Assembly (NCBI RefSeq): GCF_020400725.1
Contig: NZ_JAINVG010000080.1
Span: 1 to 34,382 of the forward strand
From: Streptomyces sp. NK15101
GTDB taxonomy: Bacteria; Actinomycetota; Actinomycetes; Streptomycetales; Streptomycetaceae
DNA length: 34,382 nucleotides
Reading direction: 5' to 3'
Shown here: in pieces, positions 16,019-24,393 of the stretch
Layout of the letters: the number at the start of each line of letters is the position of its first letter
Numbering within the stretch: the first letter of the stretch is position 1
Position numbers and translations under genes: made by a program
Notes under the pieces: generated by a model
What the model saw: only the letters and a program-made list of their open reading frames with translations
The model's database searches: none
What the model was told of the DNA's origin: nothing

Positions 16019-16375
16019 GTGGGCGAGGCCCGGAAGTACACGTCGGGGACGCATGCGGCGCTGATGTCGCTGTGCCGCGGCTATTGCTACTGGCCTGGAT
16101 GCGAGGAGCCGGTCACCCGGTTCATCGACGGGGAGCACATTCTCAATCTGGAGATCGCGCACATCCGGGCAGTCAGCTCGGGCGGCAAGCGGTTCGATCC
16201 GGAGCTGTCGCTGGACGAGAAGAACGCCTTCTCGAATCTGTTGCTGCTGTGCAAGGTCCACCACGTCCGGGTCGACGGCCACGGTAGTGAGCAGTACACG
16301 GTGGAGCTGCTGGAGGCGTGGAAGGAGCAGCGGGAGAGTGAGGGGACGGCTCCGCTGCTGGAGCTGCGGGGCTGA
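16019..16375 (+). CDS. HNH endonuclease domain protein
   Basis: This protein of about 118 residues contains a complete zinc-supported HNH motif: RGYCYWPGCEEPV (first Cys pair), LEIAHIRAVSSGG (the catalytic His), then NAFSNLLLLCKVHHVRVDG, which supplies the Asn, the later Cys and the final His residues. I prefer GTG 16019 because AGGAGGGAG lies 5-6 nt upstream; a longer frame from 15983 is possible but without a site. It follows the Mrr-type gene on the same strand. The stop codon at 16373-16375 overlaps, in the +2 frame, the open frame of the helical protein, which reads on from LTEERLREL. HNH domains nick or cut DNA, or act as RNA/DNA nucleases in toxins and defence; no target can be read from the sequence. 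Confidence 0.85.
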   Translation: MGEARKYTSGTHAALMSLCRGYCYWPGCEEPVTRFIDGEHILNLEIAHIRAVSSGGKRFDPELSLDEKNAFSNLLLLCKVHHVRVDGHGSEQYTVELLEAWKEQRESEGTAPLLELRG

Positions 16376-16395
16376 CGGAGGAGCGGCTGCGGGAG

Positions 16396-16812
16396 TTGGT
16401 GTCGGAGTCGTTCGCATCGTTCAAGGACGAGACACGCGAGGCGCTGGAAAAGCTCGCGCGGATCGCGCCTGAGGCTGCCGCGACACTTCAGGTCCTGGTG
16501 GAGGAGCTTCGTGATCCGCGGGTGCACGGGTTCGGAATCGATCCCGACACGGCGTCGTGGCTGCGGTCCGCTTCCGACGGCCTGGGGCATCTGCAGGACA
16601 CCGCTCCCCTGCTGTGGAGAACCGCGAGCGCCCTGGGGCATCTGCAGGACAGTGCCTCCACCCTGTACTCGGCAGCCGACAGCCTGCGCGGGGCGGAGGA
16701 CATCGCCAGGGCAGTGCAGGACGGCGCCAGTGAGCTCATGAAGGCAGAGGGTCTCATCGTGCGGCTGAAGCTGGCGGCCGAGGAGCTCCGAAGGGCCAGA
16801 GGCGGGTACTGA
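16396..16812 (+). CDS. helical protein adjoining the HNH gene
   Basis: This 138-residue all-helical protein is of unrecognised family. It contains a short internal repeat (GHLQDTAPLLWRTASAL and GHLQDSASTLYSAADSL), suggesting stacked amphipathic helices, and a C-terminal charged helix. The annotated GTG at 16396 has a modest GGGAG upstream, but the open frame extends back to overlap the HNH stop, and LTEERLRELVSESFASF reads like a natural continuation of an HNH protein. Thus it may be (a) a coupled separate subunit, (b) the C-terminal part of one HNH fusion split by a frameshift near 16370, or (c) produced by ribosomal frameshifting. No membrane segment is seen. Confidence 0.55.
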   Translation: MVSESFASFKDETREALEKLARIAPEAAATLQVLVEELRDPRVHGFGIDPDTASWLRSASDGLGHLQDTAPLLWRTASALGHLQDSASTLYSAADSLRGAEDIARAVQDGASELMKAEGLIVRLKLAAEELRRARGGY

Positions 16813-17055
16813 CCCGTATCGTCATGCGCGGTGTGGCGGCCTGCTTACAGTCCCCCGGGGTTTCCAGCCGTCGTCTGCCCACGTATGGCGATGCTCCGCG
16901 TTCTCGGCCTGTAGAAACGAGCAAGATCATCGGCCAGGTCCGACGTCGGAGCGTCCTGACTGACACGACGTACACGGTCCCCTGTCAGTGGTGCCTGGTA
17001 TCTGCTGTTCTGTAGATACGCCGCACGTATGCCGGATCGCCGGGAGATGCGATTC

Positions 17056-18466
17056 ATGCCTTTCACTGCGCTGCACCCCGCCCTTGGCCACCTCGATGCC
17101 ACCCTTCCCGACCTCGGACACGGGCTGGAATGGGCCCGGATCCACAAGGCCCAGCCCCGCTTCCCGCTCACCTGCCTCGAGTGCCGTTGGACTTTGCGCC
17201 CCAAGCTCTCCGGGCCCAGGAAGCGGCGGTTCTTCTGCCACGGCCCCCGGGCGGCCGCCGTCGTGCGAGCTGTCGAACGAGTCGTGGGAGCATCACATGC
17301 TCAAGCTGCAGATGGCGGGCGCCATCCGGGCGGCCGGGTGGTTCGCGGCCCTGGAGGTGCCGGCCGAGGGCGGGTCCTGGCGGGTGGACGCCATGGCCTC
17401 GTCCGTAGACGGAAGCCGGCGCATGGCCTGGGAGGCGCAGCTGTCGCCGATCACCGTGGACGACATTGCCGCCCACACCGACCGGTACGCCGCCGAGGGG
17501 ATTCGGGTGTGCTGGGTGTCTCCGGATGTCCGGCCGCCGCAGTGGATCAGCGCGGTGCCGGCCGTCCGGGTCCGTGCCCCGCAGGAACGCGAGCAGCCGT
17601 GGGTGGTGGACGACGGGCTCGCCGGGTTCGTCTATCGCAGTGGGCGGTGGGAATTCCGTGAGGGGCCGCTGGAGCGGTTCGTGCGCTGGGCTTTGGAGGA
17701 GCAGGCCGTACCCGCCGAGGTGCTGCCCCGATACCGGCGGGTGCACCGCATGGTCAACGGTGAGCAACGACGGTTCCGACGGGATCGGTGGTGGACCTCG
17801 CGGAAGTCGATCGTCAATCAGGGCAACCACGAGGCGATGCGGCAGCGGCAGGAAGCCGAGCGGGCCGAGCGGGAAGCCCGGCAGAAGGAGCGGGAGGAGG
17901 CCACGGAGCGACGCCGGAAAAAACTGGAAGGGCAGGAGCGGATACGGAAGGCTGCGGAGTCTGAGGCTCTGCCGCTGCAACGGGAGGAAGAGGCTCGCCT
18001 GCGCCTGAAAGACGCGCGACGCCGGTGGGCCGAAGCGGACGCGCGCCAGGAGCGGGCGGAGCGCGAGGCACAACTCGCCCGCGAGCGGGAAGAGCGGGAG
18101 CGTCTGGCCCTGGAGACGGCACGGGCGTGGTGGGGCCGGCTGTCTCAGGAGCAGCACACCGAGCTGCTCGCCGCCATCGCCGGGTACGCCTGTCGGACCT
18201 CGGGTGTGCGGGTGGGGATCCCGGAGAGGCCAATGATCTGGCCGCAGTACGCCTACGGCATCTCCATCCACACAGCCGACAAGCAGCGGACGCTGTACTG
18301 CGTCGTGCGACCCTGCCCTGCCTTGATCACCGCCTGCCCCGACATCGCCAAAGAGCTGGTCCTGACCCGCAGCACTCAGGAAGCCCGCGAACTCACCGAC
18401 GCCCTTCCCACCGGCCGAATCGTGCATCTCGATCTACCCGAACACGAACAGCTCACCATGGGCTGA
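17056..18466 (+). pseudogene. CoiA-like competence/nuclease family protein with one frameshift
   Basis: The N-terminus (MPFTALHPALGHLDATLPD) with a zinc-finger-like CLECRW...FFCHGP, then SCELSNESWEHHMLKLQ, then WRVDAMASS and MAWEAQLSPIT, is the actinobacterial CoiA-like layout: a small zinc ribbon followed by a PD-(D/E)XK nuclease core (His/Glu helix, Asp, then E-x-Q). GIRVCWVSP and WVVDDGLAGF follow, and then a long charged coiled coil (about 17820-18110). The C-terminal domain ends LDLPEHEQLTMG. The start at ATG 17056 has GGGAG upstream. Between about 17245 and 17262, in a C/G-rich run, the frame moves by one, separating zinc ribbon from nuclease core. If this is real the gene is broken; a sequencing error is possible because both halves are otherwise perfectly conserved in pattern. 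CoiA-like proteins of Streptomyces are not proven competence factors. Confidence 0.8.
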
Positions 18467-19157
18467 ACGCTTACCGGCACCGAAGCGGTTCGGCACCTCA
18501 CGAGCCGGAACGGTCGGTGTCCCGCTCTACCGCACCGCCGACATCGACGCGCATCCCGAGACCGGCTGGTAGAAGCTCCGCCGGATCGAGAAGGGCCGCG
18601 CTCTCCACTCACCGCACCGTGCAGAAGCCGGGGGCGACGTCGGCACGGGCGCGGGGCCCGGCGAAGATCGAGGTGACGGGAGAGCGTCGGTCAAGCGGAT
18701 GTCCCCCGGCTCCGCCGGCGGGGTCGGGCCGGAGCGCTTTGCCAGGGCGCCGGGGCGCCCGGACGAGCGATTCACTCCCTCTCGTACGCGGACGCGCCCT
18801 TAACGGATTACGCCCAGCTTGCCCCCGAGTCACCGTCCTATGGAGGCTTACAGATCAGGCTCGATGGGGTCGATGTCGGTCAACCCTAGTAGTGCTTCGT
18901 CAGGTTGGGGTCCGTCGGTGCTGATTCCGTGGACTGGGAGAGGCGGGCGGGCAGCCTCAGAGGCTGAAGCCCTGATCACCGCCTGTTGCCCGCGGTGCCG
19001 CTGCTGGCGCCCGGAATGGGTGCCGGGGCGCTGCCCGACCGAAGTGTGCTTCTGGCTGCCGTTGTTCCAGGAGAGAGAGGTGATGGCCGGTTCTGGAGCC
19101 CGGGTAGGCGGCCGACCGTATCGTGCGCCGCGTACATGGGCCTAGGAAGGGACACGG
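18467..19157. other. 690-bp interval without a clear gene
   Basis: I see no intact gene. A short stretch near 18505-18550 translates as GTVGVPLYRTADIDAHPETG before a stop, which resembles part of an actinobacterial protein and may be a pseudogene scrap, but I cannot assign it. Around 18890-18910 the sequence TAGTGCTTCGTCAGGTTGGG looks like a possible IS terminus, unmatched in the window. The last 100 bp presumably hold the promoter of the 778-aa gene. Confidence 0.35.
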
Positions 19158-21494
19158 ATGGCCGGAAGAGTATCTACACGATGGGGACGCTGGGTCATCC
19201 TCGTCGTGGTCGCCTGCATGGTCGGTGGCACGGCCGTCGCAGTGAGAGAGGGCTGGCTGCCCTGGCAGTCCGAAGGGCAGCTTCGGGTGCGTGTTGGAAG
19301 CCTTCCCGACGGCAAGATCGGTGACGTGACGGTGCGGGGACCGGACGGCCTGACGAAACACGTCACTGAAACCAGCACCCTTACCGGTGTGAAGCCGGGC
19401 CAGTACACCATTACTGCAGGCAAGGTGAGCGGCGCCGACCACGACCTGTACCCCCCGGACGTGGAGCAGTCTGTCACGGTACCTGCTGGAGGTACGGCAT
19501 CTGTAACGGTTGACTACGACACGGTCATCCCTCATACGACGAAGCCTGTCGACGTTGCAGATATCCGTGGGGTTGACGGCGCATCAGTCACTATGGCACT
19601 CGGCAGCGCCACCGCGAAGAAGCTTGCCGTCGGTGACGTGCTCGTGGCTGGGGTCGGCCCGCATACCCCGGAAGGGCTGCTGAGAAGGGTTACCGGCGTC
19701 CGCACGAGCGGCGACGGAGTGATTGCAGTAACGAAGCCAGCGACGCTGCGGGAGGCAGTGCCTCAAGGACGCCTCAGCGTGGTGGACGCGCCCGTTGTTT
19801 CGCCCGAGTCGGCTGTGCGCCGGAAGGGCGCAGTGAGTCAGGCAGCTTTTGCGGGGACAAGGTTCATGCCGACGAGCCATCTCGCCCTTGGTGCCGACAC
19901 CGCTGAGGAACCTGAACTGGAGGCGGACGGCGAGGGTGGTTTCACGTTCCTGCACAAGTTCAGAGATCGCAGCACAAATCTCGGGGCGGACAAGGACGAT
20001 CCCAAGAAGGGGGAGGGCAGTCTTCAATGCACCAATGGCCTTCTGCTACCGCTGGCAACAGACCTGGCGTTCACTGCCTCAACGCCAAGGATGACCTTGG
20101 AGACCAGTTGGGACAAGGGTCGTCAAAAGGGGCTGCGGTGGACGTTGACCGCATCCCAAACGGCCGGCATCGACGCCAAGTCGAACGCCGTAGAAGCCAA
20201 GTGTGATGCACGCTGGCTCTACCCAGATCCCAAAAGTGACCGCCCCTGGAACCGCAAGAACGACGGATTCTCCCTCGGGACAGTCACGGCCCCTTTGGGG
20301 CCGCTGGTTGTAGTGATCCACGTGAAGGGTGCTCTTACCGGCGTCTTCGGGGTAGGTGGCAAACTTGCCGTGAAAGCCAGACAGAAAGCTCATTTCAAGG
20401 CGGGCATCGAAGTTCCGGACGGCGGGAAGGCGAAAGGTATCGCCGACTTCGACAATGAATTCAGCGTTGATGGGGCACCCTCGTTTGAAGCGGAAATGAG
20501 CCTCAAGATTGGCGCGCGGCTCACTTTCAAACTGTACGACGTTGCGGGCCCCTATCTGGAGATCACCCCCGGTCTAAAACTTGTACATAAGGAAGATTTT
20601 GGGCAGCAGGGAACCATAAAGACGGAACTGCGTGGTGGCGTGTACACGTCTGCGGGGCTCGATCTGGGCTGGCTCGGGTACGAGAAGGGTTCAGTGGAGA
20701 TCTCGGACCTCTATCACTGGGATCGGGTGCTCTGGGAAAATACTCTGCGCGAGTCTCCGGCTGACAAGGCAGCCCGGGAGAATCCGACCGCCTGCCCTGA
20801 CGCAGCCACCACGAGGGCGGCGGTAGCGGACCTGAAGGAAGTGACCGATCCCGAAGAAATGAGTGTGACGGGGCGGAAGTGCTGGAGGGATTGGGCAGTC
20901 GTCGACTGGGTTCCTGACCTTTACGCGGACCGGGTGTCTGCCACTCTGTTCAAGCGTAAGGGCGACAGGTTGACGCCAGCAGTCACGATGCTGGGTGTTG
21001 ATGGGCCTGCGGGCAGCAGCAGCCATGGTGCGACATGCACCAAGGTGAAAGATATGAAGGTTCCCGGCGGCCTGCTGGACTACCTGTGCCCGACCAGTAG
21101 CGGGGCCTCCGCGACTGCAGAATTCGACCCTGCGTCAGCGGACGTATTCAAGTCCGATGGGTATGTTCCGACAGAACGAGAGGGCTTGAAGGAACTCCGT
21201 GGTCCATTGCGTGCTGTGCAGGCGTGCGGGAACTGTGGCCCGGGGGGCGGTGACGGGTCCGCTCAGATCATCATGCTGTTCTACGGGAACCGATACGTCG
21301 GAATGGTGAAGGAGGGCACGGCATACAGCTTCCGCGAAGTGGCCACTCAGAACGGCACCCAGATCACCTCTCGCGTACGGTGGGCCACCCCTGAGGACCC
21401 AGTGTGCTGTCCCAGCGGCGACGAGGTCACCTATCGGCACACCTGGCAGAACCACCAACTGGTGTACACAGAATCCGTGTCGAGCGGTCAGTAG
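19158..21494 (+). CDS. large membrane-anchored extracellular protein with LppP/LprE-like C-terminal domain
   Basis: This is a 778-residue protein. It begins with a short basic segment and a single transmembrane helix (WVILVVVACMVGGTAVAV, about residues 12-29), so the bulk is probably outside the cell. Residues 40-115 look like a PEGA/transthyretin-like beta domain (LRVRVGSLPDGKIGDVTVRG). The central 250-520 region is beta-rich with few cysteines and unknown. The last 200 residues, with paired cysteines (CPDAATTRAAV, CWRDWAVVDW, VQACGNCGPGGG, DPVCCPSGDEVTYRHTW), resemble the LppP/LprE lipoprotein family, although there is no lipobox at the N-terminus. AGGAAGG lies about 9 nt before ATG 19158. 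Base composition is slightly less GC-rich than the neighbours. A terminator-like hairpin follows. I cannot state its function. Confidence 0.75.
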   Translation: MAGRVSTRWGRWVILVVVACMVGGTAVAVREGWLPWQSEGQLRVRVGSLPDGKIGDVTVRGPDGLTKHVTETSTLTGVKPGQYTITAGKVSGADHDLYPPDVEQSVTVPAGGTASVTVDYDTVIPHTTKPVDVADIRGVDGASVTMALGSATAKKLAVGDVLVAGVGPHTPEGLLRRVTGVRTSGDGVIAVTKPATLREAVPQGRLSVVDAPVVSPESAVRRKGAVSQAAFAGTRFMPTSHLALGADTAEEPELEADGEGGFTFLHKFRDRSTNLGADKDDPKKGEGSLQCTNGLLLPLATDLAFTASTPRMTLETSWDKGRQKGLRWTLTASQTAGIDAKSNAVEAKCDARWLYPDPKSDRPWNRKNDGFSLGTVTAPLGPLVVVIHVKGALTGVFGVGGKLAVKARQKAHFKAGIEVPDGGKAKGIADFDNEFSVDGAPSFEAEMSLKIGARLTFKLYDVAGPYLEITPGLKLVHKEDFGQQGTIKTELRGGVYTSAGLDLGWLGYEKGSVEISDLYHWDRVLWENTLRESPADKAARENPTACPDAATTRAAVADLKEVTDPEEMSVTGRKCWRDWAVVDWVPDLYADRVSATLFKRKGDRLTPAVTMLGVDGPAGSSSHGATCTKVKDMKVPGGLLDYLCPTSSGASATAEFDPASADVFKSDGYVPTEREGLKELRGPLRAVQACGNCGPGGGDGSAQIIMLFYGNRYVGMVKEGTAYSFREVATQNGTQITSRVRWATPEDPVCCPSGDEVTYRHTWQNHQLVYTESVSSGQ

Positions 21495-21513
21495 CCGCAC
21501 AACCTTGTACCCG

Positions 21514-21552
21514 ACCGCCCCGCCGCCAGTGCACTTCTGGCCGCGGGGCGGT
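21514..21552 (+). terminator. long GC hairpin after the 778-aa gene
   Basis: A perfect outer stem, ACCGCCCCGC at 21514-21523 with GCGGGGCGGT at 21543-21552, surrounds an inner stem GCCAG/CTGGC. It starts 20 bp past the stop codon. No U-run follows, as is common in this genus. Confidence 0.65.
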
Positions 21553-21710
21553 ACTCGTGTGGTTCCGGGCGGGCGCGTGGCACGCTCATAGGTTGTCGAC
21601 AGCGGAGGAGGCGCTCCACGGACGGTGAACTCAACGGGCAACGTGGTATTTACGGCACGACCCCGTCGGGTTCCTCGCGAGAGTGCTCCAGGATTCTGGG
21701 AACCCGTCGG

Positions 21711-21822
21711 TTTCAGGTGGTCGGCGACAGCATGATCGACGCGGCCATCTGCGACGGAGACATCGTCACCGTGAGGCAGTCAGACACCGCGGACCACGGT
21801 GACATCGTCGCTTCCAGTACTC
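21711..21822 (+). pseudogene. fragment of a LexA-type S24 peptidase domain
   Basis: The frame reads FQVVGDSMIDAAICDGDIVT followed by VRQSDTADHGDIVA, which is the region around the catalytic serine (GDSM) of LexA/S24 proteins. Upstream of 21711 the frame is open, but its translation no longer resembles LexA, and the DNA-binding domain is missing. Downstream the IS701-like end begins at about 21823 and the part with the catalytic lysine does not reappear past 23260. This is a broken piece of a second lexA-like gene or an S24 phage/plasmid repressor, not the functional chromosomal lexA. Confidence 0.75.
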
Positions 21823-23260
21823 CAGTGCGGTTTCGTGATCTATCCAGCAGCTTTGTCGGCGGATCATCGCCGGTAATGGCTGTGTCGGGCTGCTGTCTGG
21901 TGGCGTCTGGGCCAGGTGGACCAGTGCAGCAGCCCGGCCACTGACGGGGCCAGTGGGCCGAAGACGATCGCGAGTAGCCGACGGATCTCCGGGACGGTCA
22001 GCGGGAACGGTTCGAGGCTGCGGGCCAGGTGGTGGGGTTCGTCAGGCCGGTTGAGGGCCTGACCCGCGGCGATGGCTGCAAGGAAGGCCAGGGCGAGCAT
22101 GGCGAGGGTGATGTGCCGGTGCCACGAGGTCCAGTTGCGGACCTGGTAGTGGTCGAGTCCGACCTGACCCTTGGCGGCCTGGAAGCACTCCTCGACGCTC
22201 CAGCGGACACCGGCGACGCGGACCAACTCGGCCAGGGGCACCTCGGCGGGCGACCAGCACAGGTAGAAGGCGAGCTCACCGCTGGTGCGGTTGCGGCGGA
22301 TCAGCAGGTGACGGCGGCTGCCCGGGCCGATGTGGACCCAGGCCCAGTCGTAGTAGCGCAGACCCTTCGCGCCGTTGTCCGCGCTCTGCCGCTGTCAGGC
22401 GGTGGCGGGCAGGCGGCTGGCGACGGTGTCCGCGCGGATGGCGGTGCGACCTTGGTTGATCCGTACCCGTGTCGAGCAGGCGACGGCCATCACGTAGCCG
22501 GCCCCGCGTTCCTCCAGGGCGGCTCGAAGCTGCGTGTCCTCCCGTATGCTTCGTCGCCGGTCACCCACGATGCCTCCACCCCGGCGTCCAGCGCGGCGCC
22601 GATCATCTCCCAGGCCAGGCGGGGCTTGGTCGCGAACTGCACGTCGTCGGGTATCCCGGCAGCGTGACGGCGTTCGGGATCACCACGCCAGGAGTGCTCA
22701 GGCAGGTAGAGCCGGCGGTCGATCAGTGCCCTTCCCCGGCTGGTGGCGTAGGCCAGGAAGACTCCGACCTGGGAGTTCTCGACGCGTCCTGCGGTGCCGG
22801 TGTGCTGCCGTTGCACTCCTGCCGAGGCACGCCCCTTCTCCACGAAGCCGGTCTCGTCCACGATCAGTACCGTGCCGCCGGTGCCGAGGTGTTCGACAGC
22901 GTAGGCGCGCAGGTCGTCGCGGATGGCGTCGGCGTCCCCGTGTGCGTACCGCAGCAGCCGCCGCATCGGCCCGGGACGGGCGTGACCGGCCTGTTCGGCC
23001 AGCTGCCGGCAGTTCTTGCGCTCGACGTTCGACAGCAGCCCGATCAGGTAGGCGCGGGCACTGGCCCGGGGCTCAACTCGACCGAATTGGCCCGCGATCC
23101 GCGCCAGGACCTGGTCGAACATCGCTCGCCAGCGGATGGGGTCTACGCTATGGCCAGCGGCCACCGCACGATCTTCGTTTGTCCACACACCAACCGGTGA
23201 TCACGAGGTGGCCGTACCCGTCACCGGCCGGGTCCGCAACAAGCTCGCGAAACCAGACTG
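21823..23260 (-). mobile_element. IS701-family insertion sequence, about 1.44 kb
   Basis: Candidate inverted ends are CAGTGCGGTTTCGTGATCT from 21823 and, read inward from 23260, CAGTCTGGTTTCGCGAGCT, which agree at 15 of 19 positions. They bracket a single broken transposase gene. The exact ends and target duplication are uncertain because the outer end near 23253-23274 contains an 11-bp tandem duplication (CCAGACTGCTA twice). Confidence 0.65.
21864..23188 (-). pseudogene. IS701-family transposase, frameshift plus nonsense codon
   Basis: The first part (MWTNEDRAVAAGHSVDPIRW through AYLIGLLSNVERKNC, then TVLIVDETGFVEKGRASAGV and EASWVTGDEAYG) is the standard IS701/DDE_5 transposase with the first catalytic Asp in VDETG and the second in TGDEAYG. 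Just after that, near 22540, the frame shifts. The product continues in another frame as GYVMAVACSTRVRINQGRTA to LPATA, where a TGA at 22395-22397 replaces the expected Trp. It then resumes as SAEERGQ-like sequence and as VRWSVEECFQAAKGQVGLD, which carries the last acid. The gene is inactive by two independent lesions. Confidence 0.85.
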
Positions 23261-23284
23261 CTACCAGACTGCTAGGCCACGTTT

Positions 23285-24352
23285 CTACGGGGTTATGTCC
23301 TTGGTGAGGCGGACGGTTCCGTCATCGCCGGTGAGTGACGCCGACTGGTATCCCTCGCTCTGGTAGAGGGCGATGTTCTGCCGGCTGTGGACGCCGGTGT
23401 GCAGCACGATGCGGCGGCAGCTCGGCTCGGCCGCGGCTTCGGCGGTGCGCAGCAGCCAGCGGCCCAGTCCCTGGCCCCGCAGGTCGGGTACGACGCCGAG
23501 CCGGCCCAGGTGCCAGTCGGTGTCGACACGTCGGGCCCGCACCATGCCCAGCAGCCGGCCGTCCCGCCACAATCCCATGACGTGCCAGGTCGCCAGCCAC
23601 TCGCCTATCTGCTCCGGTGACTCGTGCAAGGCCGGGATGGCCAGGGTGTCGTTGGCGAGGGCCTCGTCCACCCAGCAGCACCGCTGCACCACCGTGACCT
23701 CGGGAGCGTCATCAGGGGTCAGCCGCCTCAGGTAGGAACCCGGCAGTGGGCCGGGCGGCAGGCCGGGGCGTGCCCCTTCGCGCATCGGACGCAGGGCGTG
23801 GGCAACCCGGACCAGTTCGTCCAGGACACCGACGGCCGCCCCGGCAAGAGTGGCGCTCGGGCGGATCTGTCCGTCTTCGACCGCGTCACTGATGCGTATC
23901 GCGACCGTGCGTCCCAACGGCACCAGGCGCAGTGTGGTCACCACCTGCTTGGCGTGCTGGACCGAGCGCGTGCCCGCGGATGTGTTCCCGTAGCTGATGA
24001 AACCGATCGGTTTCCATGCCCACTCGCGACCGAGGTAGTCGAGCGCGTTTTTCAGAGTCGCCGGCATTCCGTAGTTGTACTCCGGCGTCACCACTATGAA
24101 GCCGTCCGCGGCGTTCACGAGCGCGCTCCATCGTCTGGTGTGTTCGTGCGCGTAGAGACCCGACGACGGATGCTCCTCTTCGTCCAGGAAGGGCAGGTCG
24201 AGGTCGCCGATGGCCATGGGCACGAGTTCGACGTCGAGTTCCCCGGCGCGAGGCGTGATCGTATCGATCAACCACGTGCCGACCGCCGGGCCGAGGGCGC
24301 CGGGCCGGGTGCTGCACACCAGGACGAGGACGCGCGCCGTTTTCGTTGACAT
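23285..24352 (-). CDS. fusion of NADPH-dependent FMN reductase and GNAT acetyltransferase
   Basis: This is a 355-residue protein. Residues 5-190 are a flavodoxin-like NADPH-dependent FMN reductase (PF03358): the opening strand VLVLVCSTRPGA, then FIVVTPEYNYGMPATLKNAL (the family signature at the FMN and dimer face) and WAWKPIGFISYGNTSAG. Residues about 205-355 are a GNAT N-acetyltransferase (PF00583) with LGVVPDLRGQGLGRWLL, the acetyl-CoA pyrophosphate loop R-G-Q-G-x-G, and ALYQSEGYQ near the end. The fusion may couple quinone/azo or nitro-compound reduction with acetylation, for example in detoxification. It begins 30 bp from, and divergent to, a MarR gene. Its ATG sits in the inverted repeat described below and no ribosome site is seen, so it is probably leaderless. 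Confidence 0.88.
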   Translation of the reverse strand: MSTKTARVLVLVCSTRPGALGPAVGTWLIDTITPRAGELDVELVPMAIGDLDLPFLDEEEHPSSGLYAHEHTRRWSALVNAADGFIVVTPEYNYGMPATLKNALDYLGREWAWKPIGFISYGNTSAGTRSVQHAKQVVTTLRLVPLGRTVAIRISDAVEDGQIRPSATLAGAAVGVLDELVRVAHALRPMREGARPGLPPGPLPGSYLRRLTPDDAPEVTVVQRCCWVDEALANDTLAIPALHESPEQIGEWLATWHVMGLWRDGRLLGMVRARRVDTDWHLGRLGVVPDLRGQGLGRWLLRTAEAAAEPSCRRIVLHTGVHSRQNIALYQSEGYQSASLTGDDGTVRLTKDITP

Positions 24353-24393
24353 GGAAATGAAAATATCCGGTAGGTTGATTCCATGTCAACGAA
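24342..24393. promoter_or_regulatory. symmetric divergent promoter/operator between the reductase-GNAT and MarR genes
   Basis: TTCGTTGACATGGAA (24342-24356) and its exact complement (24379-24393) form a 15-bp inverted repeat separated by 22 bp. Each arm contains the start codon of one gene and a perfect TTGACA -35 box for the other. Plus strand: TTGACA 24346-24351, 19-bp spacer, TAGGTT 24371-24376, then ATG 24383. Minus strand: TTGACA at 24389-24384, 18-bp spacer, TATTTT at 24365-24360, then ATG 24352. Both transcripts should start at or next to the ATG (leaderless). The symmetry makes it a likely MarR operator. Confidence 0.7.

Noticed and set aside
18500..18610. Gene scrap reading GTVGVPLYRTADIDAHPETG
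   Set aside because: Resembles part of an actinobacterial protein but is too short and stopped to name or bound.
18880..18920. TAGTGCTTCGTCAGGTTGGG as an IS end
   Set aside because: Looks like an IS terminus but no complementary end or transposase is found within the window.
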